From positions 1 through 32,174 of the IMG/VR virus record IMGVR_UViG_3300035698_004831: DNA of 32,174 nucleotides; one strand, written 5' to 3'. Shown in pieces: positions 14,208 to 21,424 of the stretch. Source of the stretch: a virus. Both the position numbers and the translations under genes were made by a program. Below the pieces are notes generated by a model. That model was not told the origin of the DNA. It made no database searches and worked only from the letters and a program-made list of their open reading frames with translations. Position 1 is the first letter of the stretch; each line of letters begins with the position of its first letter.

Positions 14208-14738
14208 CTAATCGCCTAACATCTTATTGAGCTTCTTGAGTTTCTCTAATCTCTTTGTTTCAAGTGCGTCTAACTGTATCTTTCTGTCTCTAAGTAGCTC
14301 TTTTTCCTTTTCTTGTAGCTTTCCCTTTCGCGATAAGCTGTTGGCTTTCTCGGTTAAAGCATCTTCTCGTTTTACTATCTCGTCTTCTCTATCCTGAAGC
14401 CTTCTGACCTTGTTAAGACTTTTTTGAAGTGTTGTTTGAAACTCTTTCATTTCGGTCATCTGTTCCGTAAAATCTTTCTTTTGTTTTTTTATCACGGCTG
14501 TATCTCTAGTGACTTTCTTTCTTGCTTCTACGATCCGTTCCGTTTCGGTATCTAGGGCTTTTTCCTTTTTAATACTCTCGTCTTGTTTTACTACCAAGGC
14601 GCGTTCTTTTTGCACGACTATATCATGCTGTCTTTTGATAGACTTCCCTTTATCTTCTAAGATTTCTGCTTGTTTAATGATCCCTGCAAAAGAGTCTATA
14701 ACTACCTGTGCTTGTATTTTTAGTTTTTCTGTATCCAT
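14208..14738 (-). CDS. Long coiled-coil protein
   Basis: This 176-residue protein is almost wholly alpha-helical with heptad-like Leu/Ile/Val spacing and alternating Lys and Glu (residues about 25-170; RQHDIVVQKERALVVKQDES, LQDREDEIVKREDALTEKAN). Such proteins in head-tail gene blocks can be fibre shafts, scaffolds or measuring rods, but it is far too short for a tape measure. The start overlaps the stop of the upstream gene (TAATG), so translation is probably coupled. Confidence 0.75.
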   Translation of the reverse strand: MDTEKLKIQAQVVIDSFAGIIKQAEILEDKGKSIKRQHDIVVQKERALVVKQDESIKKEKALDTETERIVEARKKVTRDTAVIKKQKKDFTEQMTEMKEFQTTLQKSLNKVRRLQDREDEIVKREDALTEKANSLSRKGKLQEKEKELLRDRKIQLDALETKRLEKLKKLNKMLGD

Positions 14739-14986
14739 TAGATTTCAACTACGATCTCTGCTAATAACTTCTTCTTTAGTTCTGGGTCTGCCTCTAGTGC
14801 TATTCCGTTCAATTGCCTATCGTTTATTATTTGGTTATATACTTTCTTTATAATATGTTCAGCATAAACATCCTTTATCTCAGTAATCTCTCCTGCCGGT
14901 AAAGAGAACGTCTTTGGATTTTTTCCATGTATATCGTACTGAATGGTGATATCTTCTAAAAGGGGATTTCTAATAAGTTTAGTCAT
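14738..14986 (-). CDS. Small hypothetical head/connector-region protein
   Basis: This 82-residue protein has the pattern of a small capsid-region protein: a short beta-rich N-terminus (ITIQYDIHGKNPKTFSLPAG), a helical middle (DVYAEHIIKKVYNQIIND), and an acidic helix at the end. The stop of the upstream gene overlaps its start by several bases and its own stop overlaps the coiled-coil start. No family recognised. Confidence 0.7.
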   Translation of the reverse strand: MTKLIRNPLLEDITIQYDIHGKNPKTFSLPAGEITEIKDVYAEHIIKKVYNQIINDRQLNGIALEADPELKKKLLAEIVVEI

Positions 14987-15149
14987 TTTCTTCCAACTCC
15001 TCTAGTCTTTTGAGAATAACAAGAAGAATTTTATGACTAACTTTGCTATTTAGTTTGTTTTCTTGATCTAATAGACGAAAGGTTTCATCCCAATCATCTT
15101 TTGCGATCTGTACCCCTAATATGTCTGATACTTGTTGTCTAATTTTCAT
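14979..15149 (-). CDS. Small helical hypothetical protein
   Basis: The start is placed at ATG 15149 (MKIRQQVSDILGVQIAKDDW), which overlaps the upstream stop by 11 bases; an earlier start would overlap much more. The 56-residue product is helical and acidic at its end (LKRLEELEEND). It is part of a chain of overlapping small genes between the head and decoration genes. Confidence 0.65.
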   Translation of the reverse strand: MKIRQQVSDILGVQIAKDDWDETFRLLDQENKLNSKVSHKILLVILKRLEELEEND

Positions 15150-15804
15150 TTTGAGATATACGATCCATAAGTACTTGTTTTTTGTCTGTTTTGCTGGTTT
15201 CAATACCCATTTCTTTAGCCACTTTTCTTAATTGGGGTTGGTTCATCTCTTCCAATGGTGTTTTTGTGGTACCATCAGTCGTTTTTTGCTCGATAGGTGC
15301 CTTAGGTTCCTCCACAGGAGCTCTCTTGCCTAGTAATTCGGTCATCATATCCTCGTGTGTGTCAGGTTTAGCCACGCTTTCTTTCTTTGATAGTTTGTCT
15401 ACTCCGTACTCTTTAACAAGTCCAACATAGAGTTTTCTATAAATCTTCATTCTTTCTTCTGGGTTGGAAATTCCTTTTTCTAGTGCAAATTTGCTTTCTA
15501 AGTTATGCTGTGCTTCACCGGTCCACTTTTCCATCTCTTTTTGACCGAGTTCCTTACGTCTCTTGTTTTCTTTTTCTATCTCTTTCTTTTGTCTTTTCCC
15601 TAATATCAAATTAGCCATTTCCTTCAGATACTTGTCTGTCTTGAAGGTAGAGAGATCGGCTGTTCCATTGGCCGGAACAATATCTACATATGAATCCCAT
15701 ACTAACTCGAAGTCCTCATCTCTGATGTTTTTAACACGATGAGTATCTTGACTACGCCTTTTCATTTCCCTGTGAATTAAGCTCTGGTCTTTTTGGGCTG
15801 CCAT
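15139..15804 (-). CDS. Charged structural-region protein with SAP-like C-terminus
   Basis: This 221-residue protein has an N-terminal globular part (DEDFELVWDSYVDIVPANG), a very charged central helix (KRQKKEIEKENKRRKELGQK), a Lys/Pro linker, and a C-terminal two-helix motif (NQPQLRKVAKEMGIETSKTD, then KKQVLMDRI) that resembles a SAP or Rho-N type nucleic-acid-binding domain. It lies in a chain of overlapping genes. A DNA-contacting head or connector role is possible, but this is inferred only from the C-terminal motif. Confidence 0.7.
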   Translation of the reverse strand: MAAQKDQSLIHREMKRRSQDTHRVKNIRDEDFELVWDSYVDIVPANGTADLSTFKTDKYLKEMANLILGKRQKKEIEKENKRRKELGQKEMEKWTGEAQHNLESKFALEKGISNPEERMKIYRKLYVGLVKEYGVDKLSKKESVAKPDTHEDMMTELLGKRAPVEEPKAPIEQKTTDGTTKTPLEEMNQPQLRKVAKEMGIETSKTDKKQVLMDRISQNEN

Positions 15805-16022
15805 TATGATGTTTTTATTTCTCCGTTGCTTCCCTTAACTGGTGACACTTTTACCCACCTAGTTGTAAACTTAGGAGGATCGATAACCAATCCACCATCT
15901 TCCATTCGTCTTACTGCTTGGGGGCTGTGCATAATTTGAAGGTCAACATTCTTTTTCTTTAAGAAATCCGTAACTTCTTTTAATTCCTTTGGAGTTATTG
16001 TTGCTGGGTTAATCTTTGACAT
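15804..16022 (-). CDS. Small hypothetical protein
   Basis: This 72-residue protein has an N-terminal helical part (TPKELKEVTDFLKKKNVDLQ) and a Trp-containing strand (FTTRWVKVSPV). The next gene starts on its stop (TAATG). It is preceded by TGTTATACT (16042-16050) at a distance of 19 bases from the ATG. No family recognised. Confidence 0.65.
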   Translation of the reverse strand: MSKINPATITPKELKEVTDFLKKKNVDLQIMHSPQAVRRMEDGGLVIDPPKFTTRWVKVSPVKGSNGEIKTS

Positions 16023-16041
16023 ATATTTGTCTTATTAAAAT

Positions 16042-16050
16042 AGTATAACA
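16042..16050 (-). promoter_or_regulatory. Extended -10-like box
   Basis: TGTTATACT on the minus strand, 19 bases before the ATG at 16022, in the short gap after the 168-residue gene. It may start the four-gene overlapping set that ends with the coiled-coil gene at 14208. Confidence 0.35.
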
Positions 16051-16051
16051 C

Positions 16052-16558
16052 TTAATTACCAGAGTCTGCAACTGATCCGTCTGAACTGATAGGATTCCAA
16101 ATCGCAAAAAAGTCAATTACACCCGAATCTGTATCGTTTCCACCTGAAACAGTTAAAATTATGTCCTGACCATTAAGAGTATATAGAGGGAGATTGCCAG
16201 TGCTATCATCTTCTTGTCCGAGAATGAAGTATGCCGCAGGAGTTGCACTGTTAAACCAAAACTCACCGGCATCTATATCCGTATCGGTAGTTTGAGCATT
16301 GTAGATTGCAGTTGCTCCGGCTATTCCTGTTTCGAGGGTAGCTCCACCTGCCAATAAAGTAGTACATACTCCCAATATGCGTGCCTGAACTACACCTGTA
16401 ACCGTAAATATAGCTCCACCATCTAAAGCCCCACCGTCATTGCCCCAAGCGTCAGCTGTGGCTCCGGCAAACGTAATGGTTTTCTTGGTAATAAGACCAA
16501 GGTTAGTAATTGGTTTATTGTTAGCGTCTAGGTAGAATGATTCTGCTATTTGTGCCAT
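16052..16558 (-). CDS. Small decoration-like capsid-region protein
   Basis: This 168-residue beta-rich protein has VTGVVQARILGVCTTLLAGG, ATLETGIAGATAIYNAQTTD, TDIDAGEFWF and DIILTVSGGNDTDSGVIDFF. These strings follow the order of a frequent phage structural protein found near capsid genes. TGTTATAAT lies five bases before the ATG, with no Shine-Dalgarno site. Its virion role is likely but not proven. Confidence 0.75.
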   Translation of the reverse strand: MAQIAESFYLDANNKPITNLGLITKKTITFAGATADAWGNDGGALDGGAIFTVTGVVQARILGVCTTLLAGGATLETGIAGATAIYNAQTTDTDIDAGEFWFNSATPAAYFILGQEDDSTGNLPLYTLNGQDIILTVSGGNDTDSGVIDFFAIWNPISSDGSVADSGN

Positions 16559-16563
16559 GACTA

Positions 16564-16572
16564 ATTATAACA
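16564..16572 (-). promoter_or_regulatory. Extended -10 promoter of the 168-residue gene
   Basis: TGTTATAAT on the minus strand, five bases (TAGTC) before the ATG at 16558. A TTGACC lies 19 bases upstream of the TATAAT, the best -35 candidate among these sites, although the spacing is long. Confidence 0.5.
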
Positions 16573-16601
16573 TAATGATTAAAATTGAGGTCAATTGAAG
16601 A

Positions 16602-17588
16602 TTAAGCTGCTGGATTTACGCCTGTTGCATAATTCGTTAATGAGGTATCATTGTTAGTTTGTCCTAATATCATTACGCCTGTTACTTCATCAGACCAGCC
16701 TGTAGAACCTACATTGATACAGTCTTTGAGTATTATAACTCCACCTTGGTCTGTTCCTACGCCACCCTTAATAACATCAGATTGAGTGGTTATGCCAGTC
16801 GTATCGGAATTGTCAATGAAGAAACAGTTGTTAAATATAGCAAACCTATTACAACCTGAATCTTCAACAAATAGATGTCGTGGTGCGTCTGCGTCTCCAG
16901 CCATCGTAAAGATACAGTTGTTAAACACATTGTTTGCATTGTTCTTGGCGGTTACAAATTCTATTGTTGCATTAGATGCTGTTCTGAGAACAGTATCAAG
17001 TCCAAATGTGCAGCTGTTGAAGGTGTTTTCACCTGAACCATTCAGTCTAATAATTCTTGCTGATGTGTCATCTCCTGCAGTAGCATTTCCCATACCTGCG
17101 AAATGAACTCCCTCGTAGTAATTGTAATCACTTGTCATTTCAACCGTAACATTAACATCTTGCATATTGCTGATAGTGAAGTTCTTGAAAATACAACTTC
17201 TCGTTGAAATTGTAAGACAAGGTGAAACTACTGCTGAACTGAAGCTCATACCTGCTCTTGGATTAAAAGCTGTAGGTGCTGTTGAACCAATTAAGTGGGT
17301 TCTTCTCTTGTTCCAATCAATTGCTGCTACTTCTGTGGTCCTTCCTGTTGAACTAGATGGTGTTATTAAAATTACATCATCATTGTCTGCTGTGGCTGCT
17401 GCCAAAGCTTCTGCTACAGTTGTAAAAGCATCATCCCTAGAAGTTCCACCACCACCGGCATCTGCACCTGGATCAACATACCAAATGTTACCAACTGAAG
17501 GTAATCCAATCATACCTTCAATATCAGCAGCATCCCATTTGAAACCGCCTTTACCTACTCCAAAAACATAATTTCTTGCTTTGCTCAT
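16602..17588 (-). CDS. Right-handed beta-helix virion protein
   Basis: This 328-residue protein has a WYVDPGADAGGGG opening and then repeated short turns with aromatic and Asn ladders: CLTISTRSCIFKNFTISNM, YYEGVHFAGMG, ENTFNSCTFG, NNVFNNCIFTM and FAIFNNCFFIDNS. This FxNCxF-type repeat is that of pectate-lyase-like parallel beta-helices, used by phages as head spikes or fibres. I see no catalytic motif for an enzyme. The gene starts on the stop of the small gene at 17585 (ATGA). It belongs to the capsid decoration block. Confidence 0.85.
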   Translation of the reverse strand: MSKARNYVFGVGKGGFKWDAADIEGMIGLPSVGNIWYVDPGADAGGGGTSRDDAFTTVAEALAAATADNDDVILITPSSSTGRTTEVAAIDWNKRRTHLIGSTAPTAFNPRAGMSFSSAVVSPCLTISTRSCIFKNFTISNMQDVNVTVEMTSDYNYYEGVHFAGMGNATAGDDTSARIIRLNGSGENTFNSCTFGLDTVLRTASNATIEFVTAKNNANNVFNNCIFTMAGDADAPRHLFVEDSGCNRFAIFNNCFFIDNSDTTGITTQSDVIKGGVGTDQGGVIILKDCINVGSTGWSDEVTGVMILGQTNNDTSLTNYATGVNPAA

Positions 17589-17740
17589 AATATTATTCCA
17601 TTCTTTTTCTCATATTCGGCAACTAAGCCAAAGTCTGGATGACTTTTTTCATTCTTTAACCACTTCATATCATAACTTTTATAATATGGTGATATTACTT
17701 TTTTCTTTTTTATCTTTTTCTTTCTCTTTAGTATTCCCAT
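17585..17740 (-). CDS. Small basic protein after the capsid genes
   Basis: This 51-residue frame (MGILKRKKKIKKKKVISPYY...) has ten Lys or Arg among its first 14 residues, then an aromatic and acidic part (YDMKWLKNEKSHPDFGL). Its TGA overlaps the ATG of the beta-helix gene, so it probably couples their translation. A terminator-like hairpin ends only a few bases before its ATG, which leaves no room for a ribosome-binding site. A nucleic-acid-contacting role is possible. No family recognised. Confidence 0.6.
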   Translation of the reverse strand: MGILKRKKKIKKKKVISPYYKSYDMKWLKNEKSHPDFGLVAEYEKKNGIIL

Positions 17741-17745
17741 TTTAT

Positions 17746-17769
17746 TAAAAAACCCTCGATTAAGAGGGT
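17746..17769 (-). terminator. Rho-independent terminator after the capsid genes
   Basis: On the minus strand ACCCTC-TTAATC-GAGGGT is followed by six T. It lies about 55 bases after the stop of the 236-residue gene and a few bases before the ATG at 17740. It probably lowers read-through from the abundant capsid message into the decoration genes. Confidence 0.75.
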
Positions 17770-17824
17770 GAGTCTTAATCAGTTTCGCAATCTCCCGATT
17801 GTTTGTTAACTCCCGTTAATCCGA

Positions 17825-18535
17825 TTAATCTAGTGTCAACCAACAAGGGTTCTGGAATGCGTCAACTGAAACTACTTGTAGTGAGTGTCCTACAACTTGG
17901 GTATTGGCTGCTACTGATATTGCAAGACATCCTTCTGTGGTTGTAGATGGTGAGAGTGATAGCAAGTCAACTGTAACATTTGCTCCGGCATCCATTAGGC
18001 AAGAGGATACTCCACCTGTGGCTAGCCATCCGTGATATGCGATCGTGATGTCAGATACCGCTAGTCCCATTACTGGTGCGATTGGTGTGGTTGCTTGAAC
18101 AACTACATCTACATAAGGATTTCTGATTATTGTAACCTTGCTTGTAGTAGCAAGTGCTGTTTCAAGACCTTGATCAAGTGTAAGGTCGATTGATTGTCCG
18201 CTTGTTCCTGTTCCGTGTTGAACAATCTTTCTCGTTTGTCCGATTCCGTCTGAGGATGAGATTACAGCGTAACCTTCGTCAAACATGTTCGCGGTAACTG
18301 TGGTTGTACCGAGAGTGATCCCGACTACAGTTTCACCGATAGGCTCTATTGCATTAACAGCCATTGATTCAAATTCGTCATCTTGCGGTGAAGATGAGTA
18401 AGCCTGACCAGCTACTGTTTCTGCAACTGCTCTAGCATATCTAAACTTCCTACCATCTCCCATTTCAGCTTTTTGCCCAAATGCGTGTAGTTTATATTGG
18501 CTGTCTTTTAATATGTCTAATTCTTTAATTATCAT
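17825..18535 (-). CDS. Capsid-associated structural protein
   Basis: This 236-residue protein has the features of a protein found just after many phage capsid genes: GRKFRYARAVAETVAGQAY, ETVVGITLGTTTVTANMFDE, GYAVISSSDGIGQTRKI, VTIIRNPYVDVVV and HGWLATGGVSSCLM. It is beta-rich with an Ala/Gly/Thr bias. The gene starts two bases after the major capsid gene and should be made with it. A head-stabilising role is likely; the exact role is unknown. Confidence 0.8.
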   Translation of the reverse strand: MIIKELDILKDSQYKLHAFGQKAEMGDGRKFRYARAVAETVAGQAYSSSPQDDEFESMAVNAIEPIGETVVGITLGTTTVTANMFDEGYAVISSSDGIGQTRKIVQHGTGTSGQSIDLTLDQGLETALATTSKVTIIRNPYVDVVVQATTPIAPVMGLAVSDITIAYHGWLATGGVSSCLMDAGANVTVDLLSLSPSTTTEGCLAISVAANTQVVGHSLQVVSVDAFQNPCWLTLD

Positions 18536-18537
18536 GT

Positions 18538-19623
18538 TTATATTCCGGTAATTGCTATTCCTTTCCCATTGTGTCTGAATGATTTTGGTACCATCTGTCC
18601 GATTATTACAAAGAATCCTGCCATTCCTAACTGATCAGGCATCATTTCTAGCGGTTTATAGAACCATCCGTTGTATTCGCTTGGTAAAGAGTCTGCTCCT
18701 ACACCTTCTGTTACTTTCGCTGTGCCTAGGTTTACTTTGTTGATCTTACCTTTATATTTGGATGGTACGGTTGTTCTACCTTGCCAGTCATAAGTATTTT
18801 CGTTAAGCATGTACCATACGCCTGAAGTACAAGCGTCATCTTTAATAACTGGTCTACCTCTGTATTCTACTGATGTGAGTCCGATTTTACCTTGCATGTC
18901 GCCTCGGCTCATTGATTCATCTCCCCTTATAGGAAGAATGTTATAGTTGTTTCGTAGTTGTGGGCTAATTAATTGTCCGAAAAGACTCCAAGCTGCTTGA
19001 GTTGTGTTGTGGATAGTAGGTTCTGATGTATTTACACCGGCTGCAGAAATTGCGTCATGAAGGGTGTCTAACTTAGCCAAGGTCATCGTACCCCAAGTTG
19101 TTCGTGTTGCGTCTAATACTGAGTATGTTCCTCTGGAATTTCCACCGATTGTGTCTAAAAGAGTACCATCGTCAACTATTGCTTCAAGTCCAAGCGGTTG
19201 ATTTGATGCTCCTAGTGAAGAGTAAATTACTGAACCGATCTCTTGTACTGCCTCTTGTGCAGCATCTTCGTAGTTAAAGTCGTCTACATCGATTGTTCCT
19301 GCGGCGCCTACATTGGCGAAGCTCTCTAACATGATCGATACGTTAGGTTGTACACCAGCTGCGTGCCTGTACTCGGATGTGATTGTCGTATCCGCTGCTG
19401 CAAAATCAATATTCTCAAGTGCTGTTATCCATTGGAATCTCTCTGAGTTAGTTACTTTCATTGTTATGTCAGAAGATTTCCCTGAAGGGAACTTTTTGGC
19501 TTTACCCATGAGGCGAGAGTAATAAGATCTGGAGTTCAATACCTGGTCAACAACTTTAGCATACAACTTTCTCTCGGTTGTACCGTCTACTCTTTGTGTG
19601 TTCTGTATTCCGTCTACTGGCAT
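18538..19623 (-). CDS. Major capsid protein (HK97-fold)
   Basis: This 361-residue protein lies directly after the scaffold gene and has the length of an HK97-fold capsid. Supporting parts are the N-terminal helix (KLYAKVVDQVLNSRSYYSRL), a long spine-helix candidate (DDFNYEDAAQEAVQEIGSVI), the region LGLEAIVDDGTLLDTIGGNS (loop after the spine), and VEYRGRPVIKDDACTSGVWY, a motif common in phage capsids. A TTGACA-N18-CATAAT promoter and a hairpin lie upstream, with no clear Shine-Dalgarno site. No protease gene is seen, so maturation may not need cleavage or may use a gene elsewhere. Confidence 0.9.
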   Translation of the reverse strand: MPVDGIQNTQRVDGTTERKLYAKVVDQVLNSRSYYSRLMGKAKKFPSGKSSDITMKVTNSERFQWITALENIDFAAADTTITSEYRHAAGVQPNVSIMLESFANVGAAGTIDVDDFNYEDAAQEAVQEIGSVIYSSLGASNQPLGLEAIVDDGTLLDTIGGNSRGTYSVLDATRTTWGTMTLAKLDTLHDAISAAGVNTSEPTIHNTTQAAWSLFGQLISPQLRNNYNILPIRGDESMSRGDMQGKIGLTSVEYRGRPVIKDDACTSGVWYMLNENTYDWQGRTTVPSKYKGKINKVNLGTAKVTEGVGADSLPSEYNGWFYKPLEMMPDQLGMAGFFVIIGQMVPKSFRHNGKGIAITGI

Positions 19624-19637
19624 TTTATTAATTCCAC

Positions 19638-19661
19638 AAAAAAACTCCCCGGATGGAGAGT
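19638..19661 (-). terminator. Terminator-like hairpin before the major capsid gene
   Basis: On the minus strand ACTCTCC-ATCC-GGGGAGT is followed by seven T. The stem has one U-G wobble that would be a C-A mismatch in plus-strand RNA, which supports function in minus-strand RNA. It lies 14 bases before the capsid ATG and downstream of the promoter at 19682-19711, so it resembles an attenuator. Confidence 0.65.
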
Positions 19662-19681
19662 ATATTCTCGTGTATGTCCTT

Positions 19682-19711
19682 ATTATGAACTCTGTCTATG
19701 GGTCGTGTCAA
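19682..19711 (-). promoter_or_regulatory. Sigma70-type promoter of the major capsid gene
   Basis: TTGACA, 18-base spacer, CATAAT. It sits in the scaffold-capsid gap, with the likely start near 19675. It is the best two-part match in the window. The leader of about 50 bases contains the hairpin and T-run, and lacks a clear ribosome-binding site. Confidence 0.6.
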
Positions 19712-19720
19712 GAAGCAAAT

Positions 19721-20551
19721 TTAGGCTCCATCTTTGATTTGATCTACAGATTTTCCGTGAATATCGTCATAGGAATAGTCGTCTTTGTCATCGCCACCAA
19801 CACCTTTTTTACCAAAGGATACTGGTGCATCAGCGCCAGCCGGTTCTTGATGTATTTCGTCTTTATGTCTGAGATAAATCAGTTCTATGGAAGTAATAGG
19901 AGCTAATCCTTTCTTCTGGCGTTCTATTCCGACTTCATGCATCTTTTTAAACAACCTAACTCTGATTTTCTTGCCGGGGTCATTAGGATCGTTTTCGTCT
20001 TTTATAGCCGGAATCAATTTAGATTCTACTAAACCTTCAACCTCACTGTCCCAATAATCGTTCCACTTTTTATCAACTTCCTTGGCTTCTTTTTCGTTAT
20101 TATCTTGAACCTTAGCGATTTCCTCATCATTCTTCTTTCTTTTCCATTCTGCTAACTCAGCAGCGTATTCGTTATTTTCCTTCCAACTCTTAGGTTTGGT
20201 CTCTCCTCTTTTCTCCCATGGAGGAGTCAATCCATCCTCTTTTATCTCTTTCTCATCCTCTTTGCTAAGTCCCAAACCTTTAGCGATACCATCCATTACA
20301 GCCTTTTTAGTTTGTGCTACTGTTTCTTTCTTAAATTCCTCAACGTCAAACTTTTCCTCTTTCTCTTCTTTTTCTTCTTTCTCTTCTGTGTCCTCTTTTT
20401 CTTCTTTTTCTTCGGACTCTTCTTTTTCTGGGGTTTCCTTTTCTTCAACAACAACTTCTTCCTTCTCTTCAACTTCCTCTGGGGTTTCCTTTTCTTCAAC
20501 AACAACCTCTTCTTCTTTTTCTCCTGTGGATTTTTCGGGGTCTTTTGCCAT
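19721..20551 (-). CDS. Scaffolding protein (putative)
   Basis: This 276-residue protein is extremely Glu/Lys-rich. Its first third contains a duplicated 17-residue unit (VVVEEKETPE twice) and runs of EEKEEKE. Helical segments follow (FDVEEFKKETVAQTKKAVM; NEYAAELAEWKRKKNDEEIA) and a short basic-acidic end. Position between the lytic transglycosylase and the major capsid gene, length, charge and helicity all fit a scaffolding protein. No family motif was recognised. The upstream gap has a weak TTGAAA-N17-TTAAGA promoter with a small inverted repeat. Confidence 0.75.
   Translation of the reverse strand: MAKDPEKSTGEKEEEVVVEEKETPEEVEEKEEVVVEEKETPEKEESEEKEEKEDTEEKEEKEEKEEKFDVEEFKKETVAQTKKAVMDGIAKGLGLSKEDEKEIKEDGLTPPWEKRGETKPKSWKENNEYAAELAEWKRKKNDEEIAKVQDNNEKEAKEVDKKWNDYWDSEVEGLVESKLIPAIKDENDPNDPGKKIRVRLFKKMHEVGIERQKKGLAPITSIELIYLRHKDEIHQEPAGADAPVSFGKKGVGGDDKDDYSYDDIHGKSVDQIKDGA
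20428..20506. repeat. 28-bp direct repeat in the scaffold gene
   Basis: The same 28 bases occur at 20428-20455 and 20479-20506, with a period of 51 bases (17 codons). They encode VVVEEKETPE twice. The exact match suggests a recent slippage or unequal-crossover event in the acidic head of the scaffold. Confidence 0.8.
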
Positions 20552-20570
20552 ATATTTAGCTTATAGAATA

Positions 20571-20599
20571 TCTTAACACACTATTTCATAGTATTTCAA
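20571..20599 (-). promoter_or_regulatory. Possible scaffold promoter with inverted repeat
   Basis: TTGAAA, 17-base spacer, TTAAGA, about 20 bases before the scaffold ATG. The spacer holds the inverted repeat ACTAT-GAA-ATAGT (20580-20592), which could be an operator. The -10 hexamer is a poor match, so this is tentative. Confidence 0.3.
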
Positions 20600-21423
20600 G
20601 TATTACTACCTAACCTGATACTTGGCCTTTCACCTTCGTTCTGATGCGGTGATTGGTCATAAAAACCCAACTTATACAATTCATTTGTGTCCCAATACTC
20701 TCCCCAAACATCCTCACTAGCATCCCACCCTCCTAACTGTCCATGCTTTATAAAGAAAGCTGCTGCGATAGCATTGCTTTCAGCATCCTTCTTATCTCTT
20801 GATGGTAATTTATTATACAAGGCAGAGTCCTTACTGTCATTAAAGGCAAGAGCTTTGTCCCATAAACCTGGTGTGAATTGAAATAGCCCTGTGGGATAAC
20901 CAGCCTTTACTCCATCAGGAGAATCATTAACCTTTTCGGGATTCAAACTGCTCTCTTGGAGTGCTATGTCATATAATAGTGCAGCGGGAACATCATACAA
21001 CTTCCCTGCTTTGCTAATAGCAGAAACAACATCCTCACTGGGACTCACCTTCTGAAACCTAGTATCTCTCCCAAACCCTCTAACTGGAGCTGGAGTAGCC
21101 ACTGGTTCTGGAGGAGCTATTATTCTCGGAGCAGGAGGTGCTATGTCTACGGGAGCAGGAGTAGGTTCGTCTTGTTTACCTGTCATTGACTTTAGCCTTT
21201 CCGATATTAAATCAGGTATGCCTGCAGCTCTTTCAAATATGTTCGGAGCAGTCTTAGTTGTCTCAGTTCTTGGAGGTTTCCCTTTTTCTATAACAATCTT
21301 CGAGTCTTTAGATCCAAACAAGCCAACAAGTATTTTTCTAAGCAAACCTTCTTCCTCTGGTTGCCTTTCGTTCATAGCCTCCATAGCTCCTGTTGGATTG
21401 ATAGAAGTGGGGTTGAATGGCAT
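20596..21423 (-). CDS. Virion lytic transglycosylase (SLT domain)
   Basis: The start is ATG 21423, one base after the portal TAA; AGGAG lies eight bases upstream. The first 115 residues are a Pro/Ala-rich, mostly disordered region. An SLT domain follows (about 130-230): VSAISKAGKLYDVPAALLYD, ALQESSLNPEKV with the catalytic Glu (E157), and GLFQFTPGLWDKA. Lytic transglycosylases cut the beta-1,4 bond of peptidoglycan between MurNAc and GlcNAc. Next to the portal, the protein is likely a virion component that opens the wall during DNA entry rather than the lysis enzyme. Catalytic domain call is firm; virion location is inferred. Confidence 0.88.
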   Translation of the reverse strand: MPFNPTSINPTGAMEAMNERQPEEEGLLRKILVGLFGSKDSKIVIEKGKPPRTETTKTAPNIFERAAGIPDLISERLKSMTGKQDEPTPAPVDIAPPAPRIIAPPEPVATPAPVRGFGRDTRFQKVSPSEDVVSAISKAGKLYDVPAALLYDIALQESSLNPEKVNDSPDGVKAGYPTGLFQFTPGLWDKALAFNDSKDSALYNKLPSRDKKDAESNAIAAAFFIKHGQLGGWDASEDVWGEYWDTNELYKLGFYDQSPHQNEGERPSIRLGSNT

Positions 21424-21424
21424 G

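Noticed and set aside
14208-14738. Coiled-coil protein as a tape measure
   Set aside because: At 176 residues it is far shorter than any tape measure and has no hydrophobic segments.
15150-15203. Longer start for the 56-residue gene
   Set aside because: It would overlap the upstream gene by 65 bases; ATG 15149 gives a short overlap of normal type.
17821-17835. TTGACA near the stop of the 236-residue gene as a -35 element
   Set aside because: It encodes the C-terminal LTLD, and no -10 hexamer lies at a suitable distance.
20196-20576. Plus-strand frames of Ser/Phe repeats opposite the scaffold
   Set aside because: Produced by reverse reading of the Glu/Lys-rich codons of the scaffold gene.
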